DNA from: Ruminococcus sp.
GTDB taxonomy: Bacteria; Bacillota_A; Clostridia; Oscillospirales; Ruminococcaceae
Direction of reading: 5' to 3'
Length of the DNA stretch: 51,168 bases
Assembly: GCA_017480485.1 (NCBI GenBank)
Contig: JAFVAN010000022.1
Location: 1 to 51,168 of the forward strand
Part shown: one piece after another, positions 6,506 to 14,330 of the stretch
How the letters are laid out: every line of letters begins with the position of its first letter
Numbering within the stretch: position 1 is the first letter of the stretch
The notes under the pieces: generated by a model
What the model saw: the letters and a program-made list of their open reading frames with translations, nothing else
What the model was told of the DNA's origin: nothing
Database searches by the model: none
Position numbers and translations under genes: made by a program

Positions 6506-8197
6506 ATGATTCTTAACGGAGCGGATATAATCGCTGAGTGCCTGCTGGAGCAGGGCGTGGATACCGTCTTTGGCTATCCGGGCGGCGCTGTGCTGAATAT
6601 CTATGATTCCCTCTATATGTATTCGGATAAGATCAGGCACGTCATCACCGCCCACGAGCAGGCCGCCTGCCACGCAGCCGACGGATATTCCAGAACAACA
6701 GGCAGGACGGGCGTGGTGATCGCCACCTCGGGACCGGGTGCCACTAACCTTGTTACCGGTATAGCGACCGCTTATATGGATTCTATCCCGCTCATCGCGA
6801 TAACGGGCAACGTTACTACCTCGCTGCTGGGTCTTGACAGCTTCCAGGAGGTAGATATCTGCGGCATTACGATGCCTATCACCAAGCATAACTATATCGT
6901 GAAGGACGTCAAGGATCTTGCAAAGACTATCCGCGAGGCCTTCTATATCGCTAACGAGGGCAGAAAGGGCCCTGTGCTCATCGACGTGCCGAAGGACATC
7001 ACCGCCGCAAAGTGCGAGTTCGAGAGACAAAAGCCCGAAAAGCCCGTCCATCATAATCCGGACGACATCAACGCCCAGATCGACGCTGCGGCGGAGCTCA
7101 TCAAGAACTCCGAGAGGCCCTTTATCTATGCGGGCGGCGGCGTTGTGAGCTGCAATGCCGTTGAGGAGCTGGCTGTCTTTGCAAAGAAACTGGACGCCCC
7201 TGTTTCTCTCTCCCTGATGGGCCAGTGCGCCTTCGACAACACCGACCCCGCCTATACGGGTATGCTGGGTATGCACGGCACAAAGACCTCGGCCCTTGCT
7301 TTGGGCGAGTGTGACCTGCTCATCGTGCTGGGCTCACGCTTCTCGGACAGAGTGCTCTGCAACCCCAACACCTTCGGCCGCAATGCCAAGATAATCCACG
7401 TTGAGATCGACCCCGCCGAGATCGGCAAGAACATCGGCGTTGACGCCTACATAAACGGCGACATCGAATATATAGTTGACAGGCTCAATTCCATCCTTCC
7501 CGACATGAAGCACCCCCAGTGGATGCAGAAGATAGCGGAGTGGAAGAAGACCTACGCCCTCAGGATGGTGAGCATCAGCGGCGACCCCGAGGAGGTCCTG
7601 CCTCAGGATGTTATCGAGGAGCTCGACCGCCTCACCGACGGCAAGGCAATAATATCCACCGAGGTCGGCCAGCACCAGATGTGGGCGGCCCAGTTCTATA
7701 ATTTCAAGTGCCAGCGCTCCTTCGCCTCTTCGGGCGGCCTGGGAACCATGGGCTACGGCCTTGGCGCTTCTATGGGCGCAAAGCTTGGCAACCCCGACAG
7801 AACAGTGGTAAACATCGCGGGCGACGGCAGCTTCTTTATGAACTGCAACGAGCTCTCCTCCCTTGCAAAGCATAACATCCCCGTTATCGAGCTGGTGTTC
7901 GAGAACAACGTGCTTGGCATGGTGCGCCAGTGGCAGAGACTCTTCTACGGCAAGCGCTTCTCCCAGACCGACATCGACCGCGGCACCGACCTTATGAAGC
8001 TGGCCGAGGCCTTCGGCATCGAGGGCGTGCTCATCGAGAAGAAGTCCCAGATCAAGGAGGGCCTGGAGCGGGCACTCTCCTGCGGCAGGCCCTGCCTCAT
8101 CGACGTCCGCATCAACAAGGATGTCAACGTTCTTCCCATGGTGCCTGCGGGTGCAGATGTTTCCCAGCCCATCATGGAGATCGACCTGGATGACTAA
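6506..8197 (+). CDS. ilvB: acetolactate synthase, large (catalytic) subunit
   Basis: The 563-residue protein is a thiamine-diphosphate enzyme that joins two pyruvates, or pyruvate and 2-oxobutyrate, in the first common step of valine, leucine and isoleucine synthesis. The N-terminal PYR domain has YPGGAVLNIYD and the catalytic Glu of TAHEQAACHAADGY (residue 51). The central domain spans about 190-330. The C-terminal PP domain carries the ThDP/Mg motif GDGSFFMNCNELSSLAKHNIPV. AAAGGA lies 10 nt before the ATG. No small subunit gene (ilvN) follows. It could in principle be a catabolic acetolactate synthase, but AHEQ context and length fit the anabolic family. Confidence 0.93.
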   Translation: MILNGADIIAECLLEQGVDTVFGYPGGAVLNIYDSLYMYSDKIRHVITAHEQAACHAADGYSRTTGRTGVVIATSGPGATNLVTGIATAYMDSIPLIAITGNVTTSLLGLDSFQEVDICGITMPITKHNYIVKDVKDLAKTIREAFYIANEGRKGPVLIDVPKDITAAKCEFERQKPEKPVHHNPDDINAQIDAAAELIKNSERPFIYAGGGVVSCNAVEELAVFAKKLDAPVSLSLMGQCAFDNTDPAYTGMLGMHGTKTSALALGECDLLIVLGSRFSDRVLCNPNTFGRNAKIIHVEIDPAEIGKNIGVDAYINGDIEYIVDRLNSILPDMKHPQWMQKIAEWKKTYALRMVSISGDPEEVLPQDVIEELDRLTDGKAIISTEVGQHQMWAAQFYNFKCQRSFASSGGLGTMGYGLGASMGAKLGNPDRTVVNIAGDGSFFMNCNELSSLAKHNIPVIELVFENNVLGMVRQWQRLFYGKRFSQTDIDRGTDLMKLAEAFGIEGVLIEKKSQIKEGLERALSCGRPCLIDVRINKDVNVLPMVPAGADVSQPIMEIDLDD

Positions 8198-8213
8198 ATA
8201 AAGTATAGATCAG

Positions 8214-8247
8214 GAATAAGACTGTCTTTTTTGGGCAGTCTTATTTT
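8214..8247 (+). terminator. putative terminator after ilvB
   Basis: AATAAGACTG and CAGTCTTATT form a 10-bp stem around a T-rich loop, followed by TTTG. The next gene's ribosome site (GAAGGAGA) starts almost at once, so some read-through is likely. Confidence 0.6.
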
Positions 8248-8262
8248 GAAGGAGAAACAAAT

Positions 8263-9489
8263 ATGAAGGAGAAGAAAAAATTCCGCCGACAGCTGATGCT
8301 TGTGGTGGTGGGCGTAACGCTTTTCTGGGCGCTATTCAATCTTGGCAGCATCTTATCGGTGCTGCGAAGGCTTATGAAGATACTCTCGCCCTGTATAATC
8401 GGCTTCTTGCTGGCAATGATACTCAATGTGCCTATGAGCGCCATAGAGCGCACCTTCTTCAAGCCCGACAAGGACAATAACTACGGCCCCATCAAGGCCA
8501 AGATCAAGCGGCCCCTGTCGCTGGCGATAACGCTTGTCCTCTGCTTCGGGGTCATCGCTGCCATGCTTTCGCTGCTCATCCCCGAGATAATCGACACCGT
8601 CTCGAAGATGTACACTCAGGTCCCCGAGCTTGTCAACAGGATAAGCCGCCACATCAGCGACTCAAAACTGCTGGCCCGCTGGTTCCCCGAGCTTAATTTC
8701 GACACGGCCATGATAACCGACCGCATCCAGACCGCCCTCAAGGACAGCGAGCTGCTGCTCTCTACTCTGAATTCCACCTATAATATGGCCTCCAGCCTTA
8801 TCTCGACGGTCATCAACTTCATCATCGGCCTGTTCTTTGCCATCTATATGCTGCTGCAAAAGGAGAAGCTCAAGGTCCAGCTATATCGCATAACTACAGC
8901 CTTCGTAAACGAAAAGACAGCAAGGCGCCTGTGCTATGTCTGCAATATGTCCAAGGAGACCTTCTCGAAGTTCATCTCGGGACAGGGCCTCGAGGCCTGC
9001 ATCCTTGGCTCCCTCACCTGCATCGGTATGCTGATATTCGGCTTTCCCAACGCCTTTGCGGTGGGAGTGCTGGTGGCGGTAACGGCCTTCATCCCCATCG
9101 TCGGCGCCATCATCGGCTGCGCCATCGGTGCCTTCTTCATAATGTTCACCAGCATCAAAAAGGCGCTGTTCTTCGTGCTGTTCATGATAATCCTTCAGCA
9201 GCTGGAAAACAACCTTATCTATCCCAAGGTGGTGGGCAAGAGCGTGGGCCTGCCCTCGCTGTGGGTGCTGTTTGCCATCACCGTGGGCGGCGCCATGGGC
9301 GGTATGCTGGGTATGTTCATAAGCGTGCCCGCCTGCTCCATCATCTACTGCCTTGTCCGCGAGCTTGTTGATTACAGACACAGGCAGCTCGCCCTCGAGC
9401 GGGGCGAGGTCCCCGAGGAGGAGGCCCCCTCAGAGCCTCAGCCCGCCGCCGTCACAGCAGAAGATAACCCAGAGCCAGAAGAAGCTTGA
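8263..9489 (+). CDS. AI-2E family transporter (PerM/YdiK type permease)
   Basis: The 408-residue protein has the family layout of about eight membrane helices, with paired N-terminal helices (about 11-55), a soluble segment near 100-160, and a conserved C-terminal part with FGFPNAFAVGVLVAVTAFIPIVGAIIGC and NNLIYPKVVGKSVGLPSLWVLFAI. These permeases are linked to autoinducer-2 export in some species and to other ion or solute fluxes in others, so the substrate is unknown. The C-terminal 40 residues are Pro/Glu/Ala-rich and probably cytoplasmic. Its end overlaps the convergent gene at 9452 by 38 bp. Confidence 0.9.
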   Translation: MKEKKKFRRQLMLVVVGVTLFWALFNLGSILSVLRRLMKILSPCIIGFLLAMILNVPMSAIERTFFKPDKDNNYGPIKAKIKRPLSLAITLVLCFGVIAAMLSLLIPEIIDTVSKMYTQVPELVNRISRHISDSKLLARWFPELNFDTAMITDRIQTALKDSELLLSTLNSTYNMASSLISTVINFIIGLFFAIYMLLQKEKLKVQLYRITTAFVNEKTARRLCYVCNMSKETFSKFISGQGLEACILGSLTCIGMLIFGFPNAFAVGVLVAVTAFIPIVGAIIGCAIGAFFIMFTSIKKALFFVLFMIILQQLENNLIYPKVVGKSVGLPSLWVLFAITVGGAMGGMLGMFISVPACSIIYCLVRELVDYRHRQLALERGEVPEEEAPSEPQPAAVTAEDNPEPEEA

Positions 9490-9760
9490 TGTCCGCGCCC
9501 TGCTTGTACAGTATGTAGATCAGCATACCGATCAGGGCCTTTTCCTCGTCGATGTGGATGCCCGCCAGATCAAAGAGCTCCCCGTGCTTTGAGCCGCCCC
9601 CAAGCAGCGACCCCAGCAGATCGGGAGCTGGCCTGCCGCCCGAGGGCTTGGGCGCCTCCTCGGGAGAGACAAGGGCCTTCGAGCGGCGTTGCATTTCCTG
9701 CACCCGTCGGATGGCGTCGCGGCGCATGGCATCAAAACCCTCCTCAGCCAAAGAGCTCAC
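9452..9760 (-). CDS. conserved hypothetical protein, hydrophobic C-terminus
   Basis: A 102-residue protein with a charged helical N-terminus (about 1-35), a Pro/Gly linker and a C-terminal part DEEKALIGMLIYILYKQGADIKLLLALGYLLL. This ending resembles small proteins I recall from many spore-forming Clostridia, usually unannotated. It is the last of three overlapping minus-strand genes (17 bp overlap with 9744-10109). The final 38 bp overlap the end of the AI-2E permease gene. Function unknown. Confidence 0.7.
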   Translation of the reverse strand: MSSLAEEGFDAMRRDAIRRVQEMQRRSKALVSPEEAPKPSGGRPAPDLLGSLLGGGSKHGELFDLAGIHIDEEKALIGMLIYILYKQGADIKLLLALGYLLL

Positions 9761-10109
9761 CTCCGAGCAGGCCGCTGTCCCGCAGCACGGGGTACAGGGC
9801 CATTATCTTGAATATCCTGACTATGCGGTCTATCTTTGCCTGATTCTCTTCCTTTAGCAGCGGCCGCAGAGCCATCAGCAGGGCAATGTTCTTGTCGCTG
9901 CCCGCCGAGCGGGAGGCAAGGCCCTTAATGGCCGCCAGCGCCGAAAGGTCCGGCAGGGGAGAGGCCGCAGGGGAGGCCGCGTAAGCAGGCTGCTCCTTGG
10001 GGGCGCTGTCCTCGGGGGCCGCCCCCAGCATCGAGGCCAGCTGCTGTATCTGTTCCATGCTCTCCTTGTCCGAGAGCACGCTCTGGATCTTTTCCATAAG
10101 ATCGTCCAT
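9744..10109 (-). CDS. conserved hypothetical protein
   Basis: A 121-residue protein: an acidic helical N-terminus (MDDLMEKIQSVLSDKESMEQIQQLASMLG), an Ala/Pro-rich linker at about 30-60, and a conserved-looking helical block SDKNIALLMALRPLLKEENQAKIDRIVRIFKIMALYPVLRD. I recall similar blocks in clostridial genomes next to genes like 9452-9760, but no function. It starts 14 bp after the 83-residue gene and overlaps the next by 17 bp, so the three are probably translated together. Confidence 0.72.
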   Translation of the reverse strand: MDDLMEKIQSVLSDKESMEQIQQLASMLGAAPEDSAPKEQPAYAASPAASPLPDLSALAAIKGLASRSAGSDKNIALLMALRPLLKEENQAKIDRIVRIFKIMALYPVLRDSGLLGGELFG

Positions 10110-10123
10110 TTGTCTTCATCCCT

Positions 10124-10375
10124 TTATTTTTTTGTTAATTTTTGCAGAAGCGCCTTTGCCTGAGGCGAGTTCATGATCCGCTCGGCGCTCTTGGGGTCGT
10201 TCAGGGCAGCGCTCAGCTGGGCCGCTTGGCGGTTGTTCATTCCCGAGAGGCTCTGCTGCAGGGTGCCGTTGTCTATCTGTGCCTTCAGCTGCTCGGGCGT
10301 GGTGCCAAGAGACTTGGCGGCGGCCTTCATCAGGGCGTCAACGGTCTTTTTGTCGGGCTGATTAAAATTGCTCAT
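10124..10375 (-). CDS. conserved hypothetical protein, first of a three-gene operon
   Basis: An 83-residue, mostly helical, hydrophilic protein (MSNFNQPDKKTVDALMKAAAKSLGTTPEQLKAQIDNGTLQQSLSGMNNRQAAQLSAAL...). The motif NDPKSAERIMNSPQAKALLQKLTKK at the end is reminiscent of small helical domains. It has an AAAAGGAGAAC ribosome site. No signal peptide or membrane segment. It is divergently placed to the phosphodiesterase gene at 10472 across an AT-rich 96-bp gap that probably holds both promoters. Function unknown. Confidence 0.75.
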   Translation of the reverse strand: MSNFNQPDKKTVDALMKAAAKSLGTTPEQLKAQIDNGTLQQSLSGMNNRQAAQLSAALNDPKSAERIMNSPQAKALLQKLTKK

Positions 10376-10471
10376 AATTTGTTCTCCTTTTTTCTATTGC
10401 ATATATATAATACTTTATGTTATAATTATATAAATTATTCCGTATTACGACTTTTGGGGGAGGTGCTTCGA

Positions 10472-10951
10472 GTGCGGATAATAGTTCTTGCGGATACACA
10501 CGGCTGCTTTCGCCGCATGAAGGAGGTCTTCCTTAAAAACGAGGACGCCGATGTCTTCATCTTCCTTGGGGACGGCGACAGCGACCTGGAGCGCATCAAG
10601 CTCTCCTATCCCGACAAGACCATCCTTAGTGTAAAAGGAAACTGTGACTATATCTCGAACACGCCGCTGACGGGCGTTTTTAATGCAGGGGATGTGAAGA
10701 TATTATACACCCACGGCCACACCTGGGGCGTCAAGTATTCCTTGGACAGGCTCTTCTACAAGGCCAAGGAGATCGGCGCCAAGATCGCCCTCTACGGCCA
10801 CACTCACGTCCGCTTTTACGAGTATACCGACGGCGTACACATCCTTAACCCGGGTAGCGCAGCGCTCCCGCGGGACGGCAAGGGCCCGGCCTACGCCTTC
10901 ATCGACATCACCGACAAGGGCGACATTTTCTGCACTCACGTTGACCTGTGA
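10472..10951 (+). CDS. YfcE/MJ0936-family metallophosphoesterase
   Basis: The start is taken as GTG 10472 (VRIIVLADTHG...), after GGGGGAGGTG; this gives 159 residues, normal for the family. Metal ligands are visible: DTHG (Asp-His), GDGD, the GNCD motif, YTHGH and the GHTH motif of YGHTHVRFYE, and NPGSAALPR near the end. These are cytoplasmic phosphodiesterases with Mn2+ or similar ions and activity on artificial diesters; the natural substrate is unknown. The much longer open frame upstream overlaps the divergent gene and is not supported. Confidence 0.9.
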   Translation: MRIIVLADTHGCFRRMKEVFLKNEDADVFIFLGDGDSDLERIKLSYPDKTILSVKGNCDYISNTPLTGVFNAGDVKILYTHGHTWGVKYSLDRLFYKAKEIGAKIALYGHTHVRFYEYTDGVHILNPGSAALPRDGKGPAYAFIDITDKGDIFCTHVDL

Positions 10952-10989
10952 TATTATATGCAGTCGGTCGGTACATAGTTCACTTATAG

Positions 10990-11029
10990 AAAACAGTACC
11001 TCACCCCGCAGGGGGTGAGGTACTGTTTT
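10990..11029. terminator. 18-bp-stem bidirectional terminator, repeat family member A
   Basis: AAAACAGTACCTCACCCC, a GCAG loop, and its exact complement. It lies between convergent ends: the phosphodiesterase (plus) and the fatty acid operon (minus). The core TACCTCACCCC/GGGGTGAGGTA recurs at 27349-27394. Confidence 0.9.
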
Positions 11030-11041
11030 CGTATTCTGAAT

Positions 11042-12673
11042 TTACTGGCGGCGCTGTACAGCCTTCTGCACCTTGCCGCTGATGGTCTTTGGCATCTCCT
11101 TGACAAACTCTATTATCCTGATCCACTTGTAATCCGAGAGCCTGGAGTTTGTGAACTCCTTGATCTCCTTTTCAAGCTCGCGGCTGGGTTCAACGCCCTG
11201 CCGCAGCACGATAATGGCCTTTATGGCCTGCCCGCGGAGCCTGTCGGGAACGCCTACAACGCTGCATTCCAGCACGTCGGGATGCTCCATCAGAACGTTT
11301 TCCACCTCGTAGGGGCCGACTCTGTAGCCGCCTGTCTTGATTATGTCATCAAAGCGCCCGTTGAAGCGCAGAGCGCCGTCCTCGTCGATGAATGCCGAGT
11401 CACCCGTGTGGTAAACGCCGCCTCGCCATACCTCCTTGAAAAGCTCCTCGTTGTCCAGATAGCAGGAGAATATGCCTTCGGGCTTGCGGCCGTCCTTGGG
11501 TACTACCACCAGCTCGCCGATCTCGCCTCGGGCCGTGGGGGTGCCGTCCCTGTTTATGAGACGCACGTCGTACTGGGGCGAGGAAACGCCCATGGATCCC
11601 GCAATGGAGGTCTCGGGAGAGAAGTTTGCGGTGAGCAGGGTGGTCTCGGTCTGGCCGTAGCCCTCGCAGAGGGTGAGGCCCGTGAGCTCCTTGAATTTCC
11701 TGAATACCTCGGGGTTCAGCAGCTCGCCTGCTGTGGTGGCGTAGCTCAGAGTGGGCAGCTCGGGGATGCCCGAGCGCACAAGATATCTGTAGATGGTGGG
11801 CGGAGCACAGAAGGTGTTCACGCCGTATTTTTTTATCACCGTCGTCAGCTGCTTGGGGTCAAAGTTGTCAAAGTCGAAGACCATAACAGCAGAGCCCACC
11901 AGCCACTGGCCGTAGATCTTGCCCCAAGAGGCCTTGCCCCAGCCTGTCTCTGCCACTGTGAAGTGCAGACCGTCGTCGAGGGCGTGGTGCCAGTATTTTG
12001 CGGTGACGATGTGGGCCAGCGCGTAGGTGTGGTCGTGGATAACGCCCTTGGGCATCCCTGTGGTGCCCGAGGTGAAGTAGAGCAGCATGGGGTCCGTTAC
12101 CTTTGTTTCCAGCCGCTCCAGCTTGTCGGAGGCGGCCTCCAGCTGCTCCGAGAAGTTCATGAAGCCGTCGATGACGGTGCGTATGGACCAGAGCCTGCAA
12201 TCGGCGCCTGTCTGCATAACGGCCTCTCGGGCGCGCTCGCGGACGTCCCCCTGATCTGTGCAGATAAAGGCCTTTATGTCGGCGCAGTTGATGCGGTAAA
12301 CGTAATCCTTGGCGGTCAGCATATGAGTGACAGGCACTGCAACGGCCCCTATCTTGTGCAGGGCAACGACGGTGATCCAGTATTCATAATGCCGCTTCAG
12401 GGCAAGGATGACCCTGTCGCCGCGGCCGATGCCATGGGACAGCAGAACGTTTGCGGCCTTGTTGCTGAGGCTTGAGAGCTCGCCGAAGGTGAAGCTTCGC
12501 TCATTGCCCTCTGTGTCGCACCAGACCATCGCCCGCTTCTCGGGCTCAAGCCTTGCGTATTCGTCAACAACGTCGTAGCCAAAGTTGAAGGTGTCGGGAT
12601 ATTCAAGCTTGAAGGAAGCCAAGCTGCCGTCGGCATTGAAGGTCTCGGTGCAGAAATTGCGGTAAATATTCAT
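11042..12673 (-). CDS. AMP-forming acyl-CoA synthetase
   Basis: The 543-residue enzyme belongs to the ANL superfamily and activates a carboxylic acid as acyl-AMP and then acyl-CoA. Visible motifs are the P-loop LLYFTSGTTGMPKGVIH (about 190), EGYGQTET (about 335), the TGDSAFIDEDG/RFDDIIKTGGYRVGPYEVE block (about 415-450) and the C-terminal lysine in KTISGKVQK. The layout resembles medium-chain acyl-CoA or benzoate-CoA ligases more than acetyl-CoA synthetase; the substrate is not certain. Its ATG overlaps the accA stop by 4 bp, so it is the last gene of the fatty acid operon, suggesting it feeds external acids into lipid metabolism. Confidence 0.87.
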   Translation of the reverse strand: MNIYRNFCTETFNADGSLASFKLEYPDTFNFGYDVVDEYARLEPEKRAMVWCDTEGNERSFTFGELSSLSNKAANVLLSHGIGRGDRVILALKRHYEYWITVVALHKIGAVAVPVTHMLTAKDYVYRINCADIKAFICTDQGDVRERAREAVMQTGADCRLWSIRTVIDGFMNFSEQLEAASDKLERLETKVTDPMLLYFTSGTTGMPKGVIHDHTYALAHIVTAKYWHHALDDGLHFTVAETGWGKASWGKIYGQWLVGSAVMVFDFDNFDPKQLTTVIKKYGVNTFCAPPTIYRYLVRSGIPELPTLSYATTAGELLNPEVFRKFKELTGLTLCEGYGQTETTLLTANFSPETSIAGSMGVSSPQYDVRLINRDGTPTARGEIGELVVVPKDGRKPEGIFSCYLDNEELFKEVWRGGVYHTGDSAFIDEDGALRFNGRFDDIIKTGGYRVGPYEVENVLMEHPDVLECSVVGVPDRLRGQAIKAIIVLRQGVEPSRELEKEIKEFTNSRLSDYKWIRIIEFVKEMPKTISGKVQKAVQRRQ

Positions 12674-13464
12674 GTGTGATCTCCTTGGTCCGCGGAGCCT
12701 ATCCTGCGGAAGCGTTCGTACCTGTGTGCAAGCAGGTCGCTGTCGTTTTTCAGTATCTCAAGCTCTCCCGCCAGCCTGTCACGGAGCTCGGTGAAGAACT
12801 CGGGGGCCTCCATGTTCTCCTCGCTTATCATGTCCTCGATTATCCCGAGGGAGAGAGCATCCTTTGCGGTGAGCTTCAGGGACTGGGCGGCCTCGGGGGC
12901 CTTTGCGGCGTCCTTCCAGAGGATGCTGGCGCAGCCCTCGGGAGAAATAACAGAGTAAACGGCGTTTTCAAGCATATACACCCTGTCGGCCACCGAGAGG
13001 GCCAGAGCGCCGCCGCTTCCCCCCTCGCCGATGAGGATGGAGATAACGGGTGTGTTAAGGGTCATCATCTCGCTCAGGTTCTCGGCGATGGCAAGGCCTT
13101 GACCCCGCTCCTCGGCACCGATGCCGCAGTATGCCCCTGCGGTGTCAACAAAGCAGATAACGGGCCTGTGGAACTTCTCGGCCTGCTTCATCAGCCTCAG
13201 GGCCTTGCGGTAGCCCTCGGGGTTCGGCATCCCGAAGGAGCGCTGCATACGCTCGCGGGCGTTGTGGCCCTTTTCGATGGCAATGACGGTGACGGGGCAG
13301 CTGCCAAGATAGGCCACGCCGCCGATAATGGCGCTGTCGTCGGAATAGCGCCTGTCGCCGTGGAGCTCAACGAACTTCGAGAATATGCCTTTGATGAAAT
13401 CAAAGCCTGTGTAGCGTGCGCCGCTTCTGGCGGTCTTAACTATCTCGTAAGCCTCGGTGCTCAT
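12670..13464 (-). CDS. accA: acetyl-CoA carboxylase, carboxyltransferase subunit alpha
   Basis: The 264-residue protein, with AccD, moves the carboxyl group from biotin to acetyl-CoA to give malonyl-CoA. The crotonase-like fold is marked by FVDTAGAYCGIGAEERGQGLAIAENL and ISILIGEGGSGGALALSVADRVYMLENAVYSVISPEGCASILWKD, both strong AccA signatures. It is shorter at the N-terminus than the E. coli enzyme, as is common in Clostridia. It overlaps both accD (4 bp) and the ligase gene (4 bp), which implies coupled translation. Confidence 0.95.
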   Translation of the reverse strand: MSTEAYEIVKTARSGARYTGFDFIKGIFSKFVELHGDRRYSDDSAIIGGVAYLGSCPVTVIAIEKGHNARERMQRSFGMPNPEGYRKALRLMKQAEKFHRPVICFVDTAGAYCGIGAEERGQGLAIAENLSEMMTLNTPVISILIGEGGSGGALALSVADRVYMLENAVYSVISPEGCASILWKDAAKAPEAAQSLKLTAKDALSLGIIEDMISEENMEAPEFFTELRDRLAGELEILKNDSDLLAHRYERFRRIGSADQGDHT

Positions 13465-14324
13465 TGCTCATCACCTCCACAGTGAAGCTTCAAAAGATGG
13501 CTCACCAGCGAGCGCTGGGAGCGCCTTGGAGAAATGGCGTCAACAAAGCCGTGCTCCAGCAGGAACTCCGACTTTTGGAACCCCTTGGGCAGGGTCTTTC
13601 GGGTGGTCTGCTCGATGACTCTTGCCCCCGCAAAGCCCACGGTGGCCCCCGGCTCCGCCAGGATAATATCTCCCTCCATGGCAAAGCTTGCGGTGACGCC
13701 GCCTGTGGTGGGGTCGGTGAGAACGGTGAGATAGAACAGCCCCGCGTCGCTGTGAAGCTTTACAGCGCCGCTGGTCTTTGCCATCTGCATAAGGGACACC
13801 AGCCCCTCCTGCATACGGGCGCCCCCGGAAACAGTGTAGCCCACAACGGGCAGCCGATGCTCGGTGGCGTATTCAAAGGTCCTTGTTATCCTCTCGCCCA
13901 CGGCAGAGCCCATGGAGCCCATCATAAAATTCGGCTCCATCACAAAGAGGCAGCAGCTTGTGCCGCCGATGCGGCAGGTGCCGCAGATAACAGCCTCGTT
14001 TTCGTTGCTGGCGGCCCTAACGGTCTCCAGCTTGTCCTGATATCCCTCGAAGCCCAGAGGGTCGTTGGAGGTTATATCGGAGAACATCTCGTTAAAGGTG
14101 TCCTTGTCGGTTATAAAGCTTATCCTCTGCCTTGCGCTCATCCTGAAATGATAGCCGCAGCTGCAGGTATTGGCGTTGGACCAGATTCGGCTTATGGGTA
14201 TCTGCTTGTGGCAGTTGGGGCAGGTCTTTTCGGGCTCGTTGGCGTCCTCTTGAATAGGTGCAACGGCACGGCCGCCCTTTTCAAGCTCGTTCTTGGGCTT
14301 GTATAAAAATTCGAGAAACGGCAT
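13461..14324 (-). CDS. accD: acetyl-CoA carboxylase, carboxyltransferase subunit beta
   Basis: The 287-residue protein partners AccA. The N-terminal zinc ribbon reads CPNCHKQI...NTCSCGYHFRM (about residues 35-60); the second cysteine pair is C-x-C, one residue shorter than the usual C-x2-C. The carboxyltransferase domain has GGARMQEGLVSLMQMAKT, DPTTGGVTASFAMEGDIILAEPGATVGFAGARVIEQT and LPKGFQKSEFLLEHGFVD. It lies 6 bp after accC. The rest is fully typical. Confidence 0.95.
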   Translation of the reverse strand: MPFLEFLYKPKNELEKGGRAVAPIQEDANEPEKTCPNCHKQIPISRIWSNANTCSCGYHFRMSARQRISFITDKDTFNEMFSDITSNDPLGFEGYQDKLETVRAASNENEAVICGTCRIGGTSCCLFVMEPNFMMGSMGSAVGERITRTFEYATEHRLPVVGYTVSGGARMQEGLVSLMQMAKTSGAVKLHSDAGLFYLTVLTDPTTGGVTASFAMEGDIILAEPGATVGFAGARVIEQTTRKTLPKGFQKSEFLLEHGFVDAISPRRSQRSLVSHLLKLHCGGDEQ

Positions 14325-14330
14325 TTGCCT

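Noticed and set aside
6233..7276. A 347-codon frame on the minus strand
   Set aside because: It is antisense to ilvB and the large RNA, shows no domain features and has the skewed composition of a shadow frame.
10142..10471. Long N-terminal extension of the phosphodiesterase
   Set aside because: It overlaps the divergent gene at 10124-10375, and GTG 10472 with a good ribosome site gives the family's normal length.
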